Source of the DNA: Ophioderma brevispina
Taxonomy: Eukaryota > Echinodermata > Ophiuroidea > Amphilepidida > Ophiodermatidae
Direction of reading: 5' to 3'
Length of the DNA: 64,000 bases
Assembly: GCA_023653785.1 (NCBI GenBank)
Contig: JAMKCH010044282.1
Span: 155,322 to 219,321 of the forward strand
Below, in pieces: positions 1-11,034 of this stretch. A program made the translations under genes and the position numbers. Positions within the stretch are counted from its first letter, which is position 1; the number at the start of each line of letters is the position of its first letter. The notes below the pieces were generated by a model. It made no database searches and was not told the origin of the DNA. It worked only from the letters and a program-made list of their open reading frames with translations.

Positions 1-240
1 CTAAGTACCGTAATTTTTGCATAATTAGCATATTTTGACCTATTTCATGATTTTCATTGACACTTGTGAACAAAATAGCCGGAGATATGTATGTAACACC
101 GGGCGGAAACTTGGTGGAAGTGTGCGTGCTACAGATTCTCGAACGATTTCGATTTAAATCAGTATATTCTAAGTACCTATTGGCATAATTAGCGTATTTG
201 CACCTATTTCATTGACAACTTTTTTTTTGTGAACAAAATT
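1..240. repeat. Diverged direct repeat, two copies
   Basis: Positions 1-80 and 169-240 share the order ctaagtacc, cataattagc, acctatttcat, cattgaca and gtgaacaaaat, about 168 bp apart. The left copy may continue outside the window. No coding potential is seen. Confidence 0.6.
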
Positions 241-289
241 CCTGGGATCTAATGTCACAGCAGGGCTGAACATGGAATGGGTGCGGGGC

Positions 290-1135
290 TCGGGTTAATG
301 GTTAGGGAGTATGGGGGTTGTGTGATCTGTGGGTATGGGGTGTGATCTGTGGGTATGGGGTGTGATCCGGGGTATTGGAGGTGGGGTCCGGAGGTATGGG
401 GATGTGTCTGGGGTATGGGATGTGTCGTGGTGTATGGTCGGGGTATGGGGTGTGGTCGTGGGTATGGGGTGTTGGTCGGGATAATGGGGGTGTGGTCTTG
501 ATTTGGTATTGCCAGGGTATGGGGTGTGGCCTGTGGTGGGAGGGTGTGGTCCGTGGGTATAGGGTGTGGTCCGTGGGTAATGTTCGGGGTCGGTCCTGGG
601 GTAGGGGGGGTGTCCGGTGGAGGGGGTGGTGGTCCGGGGGTAGGTGTGGTCCGGGGTATGGAGGTGTGGTCCCGGGGGTATGGGGTGTGGTCCGAGTATG
701 GGTTGGTCGGGGTATTGCATAGGCTGACACTTGTGATGGTAATGGTGTTTGGTCCAGTGATTGGGTGTGGCCTGGGGATGTGGTGTGTGGTCCCTTGGAA
801 GTATGGGTGTTGCCCAGGGTATGGGGTATGGTCTGTGTGGGGTGTGTTCTGTGGGTGTTGGGTGTGTTCTGTGGGATATGGTGTGTGGTCGAGGGTATGT
901 ATGGTCTGGGGTAATTGGAAGGGTGGTCCGAGGTGGGGATATGGTCCAGGGGTATGGGAGTTGGTGGTCCCGGGGGAGCGAGAAATTGTCCTGGGTATGG
1001 GGTATGGTCCTGCGGTATGGTGGTGTGGTCCATGTATGTGGTTTTGGGGGTATGGGGTGTGGTGGGGGTATGTAGTGGTTTGGGGGTATGGGGTGTGGTG
1101 GGGGTATGCATGGGCTGACACTTGTTGAGGGTGTG
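290..1135. repeat. G/T-rich minisatellite, about 19-bp unit
   Basis: Irregular tandem copies of a unit close to GGGTATGGGGTGTGGTCCG. G and T are almost confined to the + strand, with many runs of three or four G. A landmark, ctgacacttgt, occurs at about 722 and 1115, hinting at a higher-order period of about 390 bp. The long open frames on both strands here (Pro/His/Thr-rich on the - strand) come from the repeat composition and are not genes. Confidence 0.9.
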
Positions 1136-2510
1136 GTTGTGGTCTGGTGATTCTATGTTGCGAGAACCATTCATATATGCGTAAGACCTATTTTTCTTCT
1201 TTCTTTTTTTTTTCTTGCAAAACTTTATTATTAAATATACATGTAACAATGTGTGAATAAAATATGATGACAATGAATATAATGTTCAAAATTTTTCCCC
1301 AAAATGTCTTTTAAAATATAAAGCCTCCAACATAAAAAAACATGGATCATTACTAAAAGGTATTTTAAGAAGTAAATAGAGGAAATAACACTACAGTTGA
1401 CTTTCATATCATTAGAGCCAAAAGTTAAATTATTATCCTATCTGTGGTCTAATAATAATTTGGCCCTATACTAAAATTCCAAATGCATACCAAAGCTAAT
1501 TTTGACCTACTTTACACATAATAGCTATGGCAAAATCAAAATAGGCTGCTGTACATAAAATTTCCAAGCTCCTTTCCAAGAGGAAAAACAAATCTCAAAT
1601 AATTTTGTCATAGCCCTACTCCTGAAGGAGAGATGACTCTTCACAGATGCAACCTTTGAAAATATTTTGTCACCTTCAGAGCTTGTTCTGGTGGCATTTC
1701 GGCAGTCGTTAAATATGTTAAAGGGGGATGGCCTGATTTACGTCTATAATTTTGGCTTACGAAGTAAGTCTATAAGAAGATTGCTGGGTGATAGATCAAA
1801 ATGCTCATCAAACTTATTTCCCCATTAACTCCCCAGTATAACACAAAACAAGTTTATAGGAGGAGTTGAGCAAAAGGTCTTTATAGGCAAAAACACTCAC
1901 GCCCCCTTGGAATACATTAACACTCAAGAAACAGGGCATAACTCTCAAGAACGCCCAGAAATGTTACACTTGTAACACTTGTAACCATTTCTTGGTAGAC
2001 TAAAATCATAGTCCATACTCTTGGTTCATGTTGTCTGGCGACTCTTTGCATTCATTGTTAGAATTCCTCTACAGAACATGGGAACCATTTTTTTGCATCA
2101 AGGTCAGTATTAGATATACAACACCACATGTGCTTATGTGTAAGCCTGGATATTTATGTTTTGGCTAGAGTGGCCCTGACACTCTGCAGTTCTTTCATAT
2201 AGGATGCCCCTAGTAATTTTACACTATGTATAGGATGCAATAACAGGATTTTGTCACACATGAAGTATGTTACCTCTTAATTTAGAAAGTTTTCTTTTCT
2301 TTGTATGACAACTAAAAAATTATTCTTTTTTTTCCTATGAATGCCACTTCAATTATTTTATGCACTAATTGTGTAATTTGTACATTGTGTGTGTCGTGTT
2401 TGCATGTGTGCGTGTGCTTGTGTGTGGGAAGTGGAAATTAAATGTGAATGGTAAAAAATGTGTACATAAAAATTAAAAATTTTCAAAATGTGGGTAATGA
2501 CAGCAAACCA
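1136..2510. other. AT-rich non-coding stretch, nothing recognised
   Basis: A short pyrimidine tract near 1195-1215 and a GT-rich run near 2385-2430 are the only structures seen. No exon-like open frame or clear repeat pair was recognised. Confidence 0.5.
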
Positions 2511-2875
2511 TTAAAGACCTATCATGATTTGCTAAATCAGCAAATCGAAAAAATCATCACAAAATCAGAGGTTTAGCATGTACGTAACAAGTACAGGTAT
2601 CCTAACATACCTGCAAATGATAAGACCAGAAGCAACCTATAAGGACAGAATCGGGAGATTTAGTCATTAACGGTCCGAACGGACACTTATCTACAACATG
2701 TAAATGAATGGAGAATCCTATCTTTGAACACTCTGCGCCGTTTTCCTTTTCACCTTTCCTTTCTTTCATTCTACAGCTAGGAAAGGTAACTTATGAGAAT
2801 TCTACAGACTTATCCTTCCCTGTGAGCTATTCCTGCAAATTTCAAATATTTTTCAAATCACTGATGTGTCTTTAA
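2511..2875 (+). mobile_element. TTAA-flanked MITE, family T1 copy 1
   Basis: It starts TTAAAGACCTATCATGATTT and ends AATCACTGATGTGTCTTTAA, so the termini are inverted repeats next to TTAA. Inside it has a GTCCGAACGGAC palindrome and cctgcaaatgataagacc, both shared with copies at 20359, 20711, 20979, 49018 and 60931. A TTAA target with short inverted ends fits piggyBac- or Kolobok-type non-autonomous elements; the class is inferred, since no transposase is present. Confidence 0.8.
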
Positions 2876-4603
2876 ATGTAACATGTTGGGGGGGGAGTTC
2901 TCACATTAGGAGGAAGTATGGTTTATTTTACCACTATAGTCCCTCATTTTCAGGCTCTTTTTCAGTTCTAGTGACCCCCATTTTAGACCATTTCCAGAGA
3001 CCCTACTTGTTCATGTCCAAGGCCACATTCTACCAAATTTTTCGTCAAAACCCCCTCAAAAGTAGCTGGGAATTGAGGGAGACGCAGCTTATTTTCTTAC
3101 ATTTTCCTGAAACCCTATTTCTGGAAACCCCATTTTTGGGCCTCAAATCAAGTCCCCCCCTAGCCCTCTCATCGGAGAGGGAAAATAAAGAATTCCAAAT
3201 GCACGTGCCACACCGGAATTATTTTGAAAAAAAAGGGAACACTCGCGGTCATCTAACCCACTCACCTGCCACTAAATACAATTTCATTCATGTATGGAAA
3301 CGCACAATAGTGTATTTTCACAGGCCTTGATATTCCACAAGAACATGATTAACGAAGTCCCTGCGCCTCGTTGAATTTTTGCACCTCCGCAAAAATGGTA
3401 CGCGGGGTCACATATCAGATAAATCAAGTATAAAGAAAGCCAGAAATCCAAAATTGGAAAAAAGCTCAAAAAGTGAAAGAATCCTGTACTGAACAAAATT
3501 TTGTAAGTACTTGGTTTGACAGCTCAGTGAATACTACTTGGTTGACAGGTGGGAACGTTTGCCTTTATTAAATGGTTGATTTGGTGTGAGAGTGGTTTGG
3601 TGGCTGACAGGAAGGGGATGCCTATGTAAATGCAATTAGCTTTATACACATAGATCAGGTTTTAATAACTCTGACCATTCGGACCATCTATCAGGCAGGT
3701 CAACAGAGTATTTAGTTATTTCTGTCTTCTACAATTTCTGGAAATTGAAATTGGGGAAGAGGTCAAGGGAAGAAAATTCATTTTTCTTCAAAGTTTTAAT
3801 AAAGTTTGATAAAACAGCCTGTAATGAGTACTGTAAATAATTTCTGTTACTAATCTCCCTGCTCCCTGGCCTGGGCCCATACACAAGCCTCCTAATCCCC
3901 ATGTCATCTATATTTACTGTTTAATCCCCTGAAATATACCACGTACCTTAAGCAATATTGGTGCAAAATTAGGTTTTTTAAGACAGCATTCATCAGCTTT
4001 GACCTTACGTTTAGCGACACGGGTGTGAAAAAATATTTAGGGGTGAACCAGTCAAAATTCCTTGATTACTTAAGATGTTCTAAGGGTAAATGTCATATAT
4101 TTTTCCAGATTTGGCACTTAAACCCCATTTTTTCACTGATTTTGAGAAGAATTCATTTTTTTGCCAATTTTAGCCAAAAATGGGCCGTTTTTCGGGTGAC
4201 AAAAATTTTGACATTCTATTTCCTCCTGTGAGTTTCGAACATGAAAACTACCTAGATTGACTACTTCTTTATTCTGACATGTGACAGGGGTACATTTTTG
4301 TAATATTCAAATCATTAAATGGGACAATCTATTTCTTTATTTTTGTAACGGGTTAGAAAGTCGACAGTCAGGGTGACAATTGATTTGGGAAAAAAATGCC
4401 AATTTCCCCAATTTTGTGATTGAAAAAGCCATAACTCCTCAATGTATGAGCTATGGTGATGCCTCTTGTGGTCTTTTTGTCAGTATTTTCATTAGCTAAA
4501 TAGTGATATAAATCTTGACTAAGTTGAATGTACTGAAAAAAAAAAAATTAGTAATATGTTACCCCTACCCCCCAACATTCGGAGGGTGTGAAAAAAATAA
4601 AGG
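2876..4603. other. Non-coding, nothing recognised
   Basis: Homopolymer-rich single-copy-looking sequence. The open frames at 2866-3330 and 4025-4231 have no recognisable domain and no splice context that I can support. Confidence 0.45.
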
Positions 4604-4754
4604 CTTCGCCAAAAAAATAAGTCCTTCAAAACTGGGTACGCTCAGTCTAAACAAATATAAACTTGTTATAGCCAAGACCCTCCTCTAAGCAAGTTTATCT
4701 GTGGTTTTAACCCTGGAGTTCCAGTTTTGAAGGACTTATTTTTTTTGCGACGAA
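4604..4754. mobile_element. Short foldback element
   Basis: The left arm (cttcgcc, A-run, taagtccttcaaaactgg) and right arm (ccagttttgaaggactta, T-run, gcgacgaa) are inverted copies of about 35 bp around a loop of about 80 bp. The transcript would form a stable hairpin. Probably a tiny MITE; no clear target duplication was identified. Confidence 0.65.
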
Positions 4755-6459
4755 TGTTTGCTCAAATTTGAGACTTTCTGCAGAAATATGCCTGTACTTT
4801 GCTATGGAAAAATTGTTCATGTTTAAAAATTATTCTTTTTTATTTCAGATTCACTTTTCTACAACAAAATTTCACCCTAGAAAATGGTTTTTCCGTAGGA
4901 TATCTTTCCTTTAAGTTTCCACCATTCTGTCCACCAAACTTAAGTCAAAGCTTGAATCGCTGTCTTACCCTATATTAGTTAGTCTTGTTTGTAAGCTTTT
5001 GCTGCCCACTGGTTGATGCATACTGAAATCAGTGTTGACATACAAAGTCATTATTCCATGGTGTGATGGAGTTGATGGTTGATGTGTGGGGGTAGTCCGG
5101 TAATTGAAATTGATGAATACAGTATCCAATGGGGGTGATGGTTGGTGGAAAGCCAGTGGTTGATGGAATAGTGACGTCAGCAGGGGATTCAAGTATGTTG
5201 CCAGTAAGTAGGCCCATGCATTTAATAATTTGGAGCCATTTTAACTGTTATTTTGTGTTGTTTTTTCTTGGTATTTACTGAGGAGATTTGCATGTTAAGA
5301 CAAAAACAGATGATAGAATGTTCAATTTTATAAGATATTCCCAAGTGATCAAAATATCAATATTTTTTTGTGTTTTTATAACTAATAATTTGACAATCAA
5401 GTATGGTTTGCAACTGTCTTGACTTGTCCATTTGCCATTTAGCCAATTTTTCTGGGAAGCCCTTTTCAATTTTTTTTAAAATTAAAAATAAAAAGTTCAT
5501 TTACATTTAGTTTTTGGACTACTACTGGGAACAACTTGATTTTTTTGTTTGGCCTTAACAATGAACAAATTTCACTTGCTATAGGTCTATATCCCCACAC
5601 ATCCTTTTCCGCAAAAGACTACATCCTGACGATCACAGCAAACAAGGTGTAGCGTTCTTTTTCTTTTTAGATCTAGGGCATTTCCCCCAAAAACAAAAGG
5701 GTCCGCACCGTGATTTTTTAAAAGTGGAAAAAAATGCAGTAAGGACGTTAGGATATGGAATTGTCACTTCATTGGTTTGTTTCACCTCCTTGCACAACTC
5801 AAACTCAACGCCACAACTCTGGAGTAAGCCACAGCATCCTTGATGCTCTCGTTTTATCTTGATTAGAATGGTCCTTCGCCCCAAAACCCCATCTGTAAAG
5901 TTTCACGCCAATATTTCACCGTTTTGAAGTGACATCTAAAAGTGTGATTTTGTAATCCCATCAGAGTACTGCGTAAATTAATATTGGTCGACCAAAATGG
6001 GCATGTTTTTTCGTCATAACATCCAAACCCAACATCCTTTAGCCATAAGATTTCACAGTGTACATGAGAAAAATAGTAGCTTGCTTCCGATACCAAATTT
6101 TGACACTTCCAGTAAAATATTGGGTCCCTGGTGGATTAGGCTATTAGCATCGGTCCATGGATCTTTAAATATGACCCTAAAAACTACCACAAACCACATG
6201 AAATTATTTACTGAGACAAGTCTCAACATCAAAGGATGCCCCACTCATGGCCGCCCCATTTTCAATATGCTTGTTCGGCCGAAACATATGGTTTATTTCT
6301 GTTGGCTGAATACATTGGTAATGCCAAAGGAGAGGTTACGAAAAAAAAAACATCTACCGCTGAGCCAAGCAGGCTGGCCAATGCATCTCCTGGAGAAAAG
6401 TTCACAACATGTAATGACGGGGACATAACTGAATTCTACCACCATATGTGCAGTATGGT
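4755..6459. other. Non-coding, one possible but unrecognised open stretch
   Basis: Between 5997 and 6487 two overlapping + strand frames (143 and 83 codons) have fairly ordinary composition, but I recognise no domain and the 3' part borders a dispersed repeat. It could be an old transposon remnant. I do not call a gene. Confidence 0.35.
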
Positions 6460-6670
6460 GTCTCCTCCTGTAGGACTTTTGTGCTAAACTTGATTTCCTT
6501 GCTGTTTTGGATTCGATAGGGACCTGACACCAAAAATGAGGGGTCCAAATTTTCAGAGTGCCTGCTTTCCCCCCCCCCCCCTGATTCAAGGGGAGGTGTA
6601 AGCTAGTACAGGGGGAAATCTGAATCAAGTCAATTGATTTTATATTGTAACCTAATTTTGCCTAGGTTCT
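6460..6670 (-). repeat. Dispersed repeat R1, copy in reverse orientation
   Basis: It is about 78% similar by eye to the reverse complement of 8985-9205, sharing ctgtaggacttttgtgcta, ttttggattcgata, aaattttcaga and tgcctaggttc. The two copies form a widely spaced inverted pair across the foldback element. Confidence 0.65.
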
Positions 6671-7583
6671 AACCAGGGTGGGCCTTAGCCAGGGGGGTGC
6701 TGGGGTGCGCACACCCCACCAAAAATACAAAGGTCCGCTTTATCATGTTTGAATGTCCGCGGTGTCCTTGTACAAAAAAAAAAGATTTTGCCGGCTTGTC
6801 TAAAAGCTGTTGCTTTAAGGGTTGGTGGTGCATGATATATGACTAACCATTCGGCAATACCACTGTTTAATACTATTGCATTATGCATTACTATATTATA
6901 TACTACTGTTTTTTAAGCACCGATGTTGTCGTTCTCATCCCTATTTTGGGGCGACGGTAAACAAATTGGGGCAACTGGCGAGCGTAGCGAGCTGAAACAA
7001 CATTCATCACAAAGGTCCACTTCTAGCAAATCCGTAAATGCCTGGTTTTTTTTCTTTACGGGCCTGTTTCCAACTTTTAGTTAAAAGTGTGCACAAGAGA
7101 TTTCAAATAACAGGTGTCCCTAACAATATGAAAATTCTGACTTTTTTGCCTTGATGTAAAGCTTTCTATCAAAAATAATCCCCATCTGAAAGGATTAAGC
7201 TGAGGAATGTTTTTCGGTACATAAATTGAAATTCATATTCCATGATAGGAGCAAATACACAATTCACCTATGTTTATATATGTAAATGAAGCAAAACAAA
7301 ATCAACTTTTGTCTCCTCTTTAAAAAGACATTTCGGTAGCCCAATAACAAGGTTTCAAATCTATATAAAATTACTAAATTATGACACAATATTTGGGGTG
7401 CTCAAAATTCTTGTTGCCCTTTTAAAGCAGGATATAGCTACATAATGGTTCAAGGTCAAACTGGGGTAACTGTCAGATGTTGAAAGTGGTGTCAATGAGT
7501 CTCTTGTCATATGAAGCAGGAGAAATGCATTTCCTACTGACCCTATGGTATAGCACCCATTTGCAACATCCACAGAAAGTCTT

Positions 7584-8787
7584 GGTTGGTATTGTGAAAG
7601 GGAGACTAACTTTAGACTGGGTTTAAACCAGGTTAGTCCTACATAGAGGGGACCTTTTTTTTCTTACAACAGATCTAAAAGCGTGCTTTGAGAACGGGCG
7701 AGAAAATTCCTCACCAGCCCATCCATGAGGAATTTTCTCAACCTTCCATTTAACTTTCATAGTATGTTGAAAAGGAAAAGGTCCCCTCTTGTAGGACTAA
7801 CCCTGGTTTAAACCCAGGTCTAAAGTTAGTAGTGGGAGACGTAGTTAACAGAATCTTATGTGAGTGTGCAAATCCGGATAAAATTGTGAATTTTGGTACA
7901 CAATACTTTATACATTGATAATCAAAAAAAATGATGGAAGCACTTGCCACAACCCTTTCATGGCCCCAGCTTAGATTTCAGGTTACACAGGGGTACAATT
8001 TTTAAAATGATCCGATTGTGTTGAAGAGCACATGATGTTCGTCTGGTTACAAGGATTAAAAAGGCTATAGTTTATCTCCTGTGACTTATAGTTTATGAAT
8101 ATGGGGTAAAAAAAACTGTAAAATGGTTAAAAAAGTCAATTTTGATTGGTCATGGGTCAAATATTAAACGTTGCTCCAATTTGTGTAAATGTGGTTTCAA
8201 ATTGTTGGTTTAGATATAGAATGAAATCTAAGAATAGTTTGCTATCTTAAGTTGGTTATTAACCTGGCGACATGTCAACAGCTATTGGGTATGGAATTCT
8301 ATTGACTGCGACCCTATTTTGTGTGATAAACATGAAAACTACAGCATACAGTACGGCAAAAAATATTCCTTGATTTCAATCTTTAAGTAGGGAATACCAA
8401 TTTGCCCTCATATTTACTAAATCAAAGCAACTGTTAACTTTTGACCCCTGTACAAACCAAAATTGACTCTTTTTAACCATTTTTACAGTTTTTACCCATA
8501 AACGCCGGGAACTAATAGCCATAGAAGTGTAAACGATACCTTTTGGAATCCTTGTGACCGACAAACCACCCTGTGCTGTTTTTAACACCATCAGAAACAT
8601 TTTAAATTTGTGACCCCTTGTATAACCTTTGATGAAACCAAAGTGGGGGCCATTAGGTTGCAAGGCTTCGCACATTTAGGATTATCAATGCCTAAACGTA
8701 TTGTTGCAAAAATTCACAATTTTATCCGGAAAGCGAACACTCTTTCATACAGTCCACTGCTATGTCTCCCTTTCCGAAATACCAGCC
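7584..8787. mobile_element. 1.2-kb foldback element
   Basis: The ends are inverted: ggttggtatt..gaaagggagac on the left and gtctccctttccgaaataccagcc on the right. Long arms (about 7835-8240 and 8380-8780) are imperfect inverted copies: compare ccggataaaattgtgaat at 7876 with attcacaattttatccgg near 8713. They surround a spacer of about 140 bp. The left arm is interrupted by a smaller foldback. No transposase frame is seen. Confidence 0.75.
7607..7832. mobile_element. Foldback MITE F1 nested in the larger foldback
   Basis: A palindrome from ctaactttagactgggttta to aacccaggtctaaagttag, with a second inner stem (gagaaaattcctca / tgaggaattttctc). The flanks show gggagac on both sides, and the opposite arm of the host element has a single gggagac with no insert. 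That supports insertion with a short target duplication of about 7 bp. Same family as 40436-40705. Confidence 0.7.
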
Positions 8788-8984
8788 TTGGTGACCCCAT
8801 AGACCATGTAGACTTTCTCCTTGAATTATCCAACAAATGCCACACACGGTAAGTAGTACATTTTTGGATCCTATTAGACAATACGAATGACTGTCACCAG
8901 TTTCAGCAAAATCGAGGCATCGGGTAAATGGTAAAAACTTTGGACCCAGGATGACCCTACACCATTACATATATCGCTTTAACT

Positions 8985-9205
8985 TTAAGGTTGGAACCTA
9001 GGCAAATATATACTTTTTCTAATCCTTTATCAGGAGACAAACATGTTAGTGTACATTAAAACACAATTTGTCTCGATTCAAATTTTCCCCGAAGGGGGAA
9101 GCAGTCTGAAAATTTGAACCCCATAATTTTTGGACAGTCTTGTCCGTATTGAATCCAAAATGGCAAGAAAATCAATTTTAGCACAAAAATCCTACAGGAA
9201 CTGTT
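8985..9205 (+). repeat. Dispersed repeat R1, copy next to exon A
   Basis: Partner of 6460-6670 in opposite orientation. It lies in the intron and ends about 75 bp before the exon A acceptor, so part of the upstream intron sequence is repeat-derived. Confidence 0.65.
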
Positions 9206-9278
9206 TCATTGACATACCATACCACACTATTATGCAACTACTACTCCCCTGATTCTTGCAATTGCATTTTTTTCTCAG

Positions 9279-9397
9279 GCCAAGAAGGATGTTGCACTCA
9301 TCTACAACAACTTATTGAGGAGACAGATTGGTACACTGGCCACAACGGTAGACCACATTGTCATAAAAAAAGACATATTATTCACATTAGTCAGTGG
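9279..9397 (+). CDS. CAB39: CAB39/MO25 exon A
   Basis: The acceptor is tttttttctcag and the donor is GG|GTGAGT. The 119-nt exon reads without any indel as AKKDVALIYNNLLRRQIGT followed by LATTVDHIVIKKDILFTLVSG. It aligns without gaps to the human block that starts GKKDVAQIFNNILRRQIGT and ends ILFMLLKG (about residues 94-133). The exon ends in phase 2, and its GG joins the leading C of exon B to make the Gly codon before YESPE, which independently links the two exons. The second half (LATTVDHIVIKKD) is more divergent than the first, at a stretch that in human reads TRTPTVEYICTQQN. This is the cleanest exon of the gene here. It lies in a region free of tandem arrays. Confidence 0.92.
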
Positions 9398-9465
9398 GTG
9401 AGTACTGAACTTGAGCATTCACTGTTGTATTGGGTACACAGCTGTTTGAAAGTAATTTATTATGA

Positions 9466-9840
9466 CAAAACCAGAATAAACCAAAAAAAGATGTCGTTGG
9501 CGACACACTTTTCATAACTGATTTGGAATATTTAGTCCACTAAAGGCATTCTATGTAAATTTTGCGACATTTCATTGCGGGCAAATACGATGTTCCTCAA
9601 AATCTAGTTTTGCACGTCTTTCTATGGCGATTGTAAATATAGAGGGCGCTATAACATACAAATCATAAAATTTGGAGGCCTATATGGCAAGATTCCCGAA
9701 TGGATTTGTCTGATTTTTGCAGAGATGATAGCTCTTGCATGTCCCTACTTATACCAGTTGTAAAATTGTGTTGCCACTGCTTAAAATTGTTCTAAAAATA
9801 AGAGAGACAGTTTGTATGGGTCAAACAGCTGTGGATATGG
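9466..9840 (+). repeat. Dispersed repeat R2, copy 1
   Basis: Shares ccagaataaa, ctgatttgg, agagggc, aaaattgtgttgc, tgcttaaaatt and gggtcaaac in the same order and orientation with 39182-39515. Non-coding. Confidence 0.65.
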
Positions 9841-11034
9841 GACAAGCAGCTCAACCGACTCTATGTGGAGATTAGAACCAAACACCGCAGACTCGTTGTC
9901 CTACTTTTAATAGTTAAAGTTTGAATTTGAATGGGGAATTAGCCTACCAGGCTAAGTTGATTACTCTTGAGGTTAGGAAATACTCTAATAATCTTGAGGA
10001 TAGGTTGAATAATCTAAATGTTAAGTGCTTTGAGACTTAATTGTTAATTTAAGCGCTCTATAAATACTTGCATATATTGTGTGTCCTGTAAGAATTGCAG
10101 GAGGCGATATACCGCGGTCCGGAAAGTGTGTAGTCTGTGTCACAGACTGCGAAAGATTATCTAAATTAGTACTGCGCGAGAGATTAACGTTATCAGTCCG
10201 TCATAGCGAATGTATGCAAATGAAACTAAATCTCAAATATCTCTGGAAAACGAAGGGGTTCTATGGAGATTTTTACATCAGAGGGTCCGTTACTATGTTT
10301 TTGTTTTGAATATGTATCGTAATTGGGTCTGAACCCTATAGAACCTACTTCGGTGCTCGCAAAGACGGAAAAGTGAACACGCAATCGCTATGGGCCGTAT
10401 CCCTTTTTCCCACAATGCCTTTCGGTATTATTCCAGTCTTGAGAATTTTCAAACGCTGGTTTCAATTTACGCCAACTTTTTTTTCAATTTTAGACTGATA
10501 TAAGTACTTACCCGGACCGCCGTAGAGGCGATATAAGTCCTTAATTCGTCAAAGGTCATATGAGGTCAAGTTACAAATTGGGTAAAAACATTTAAATTGG
10601 CCTGCTTCAGAAAAAAAAGTCAATTGCCTACAACAGAACTTGCGACATACATGCCCCTTAGGGACCTTTGTATGGTAATGTGGTCATGGGTCACATATCA
10701 AGGTCAAAGATTACAACCATTATCTGTTTTGGGGAGTTCCAAATGTGTAAAATACATATTCAAAACATAATGATAAAAATTGGATGATTTACGCCCAATA
10801 TTAATTGGTCTCCGATCTATGAGTTTTATTGGGCTTGACTGCGTCTTGTCCAAATATCTTTGCAACTCATAGCTCGACCAATTAATTTGGGCTTAATCGA
10901 TTCCAATTTATATCAAACTTGGCTATACATACAACAGGGAACATTCATGTTATAAGGTCACGGGCGTCAATTGCAAAGGTCCTCTGGTCGTGAAGGAAAG
11001 GGGACCGTGAAAGCAGGCGACACTGTTTTATTTA
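9841..11034. other. Intron A-B, non-coding
   Basis: At 9950-10020 three degenerate units of the following minisatellite (attactcttgaggttagg and relatives) form an outlying seed. The rest, including the 76-codon frame at 10079-10309, shows nothing recognisable. Confidence 0.5.

Noticed and set aside
255..1273. Long open frames on both strands (up to 323 codons), Pro/His/Thr-rich or Gly/Trp-rich
   Set aside because: They are translations of the G/T-rich minisatellite; open frames occur in several registers at once and there is no splice or start context.
5997..6428. 143-codon frame as a gene
   Set aside because: No recognisable motif, overlaps other frames, next to repeat sequence.
6236..6487. 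Possible inverted copy of CAB39 exon A on the - strand, because the flanking intron repeat is inverted there
   Set aside because: Similarity is confined to the dispersed repeat R1; reading the - strand beyond it does not give the RRQIGT block.
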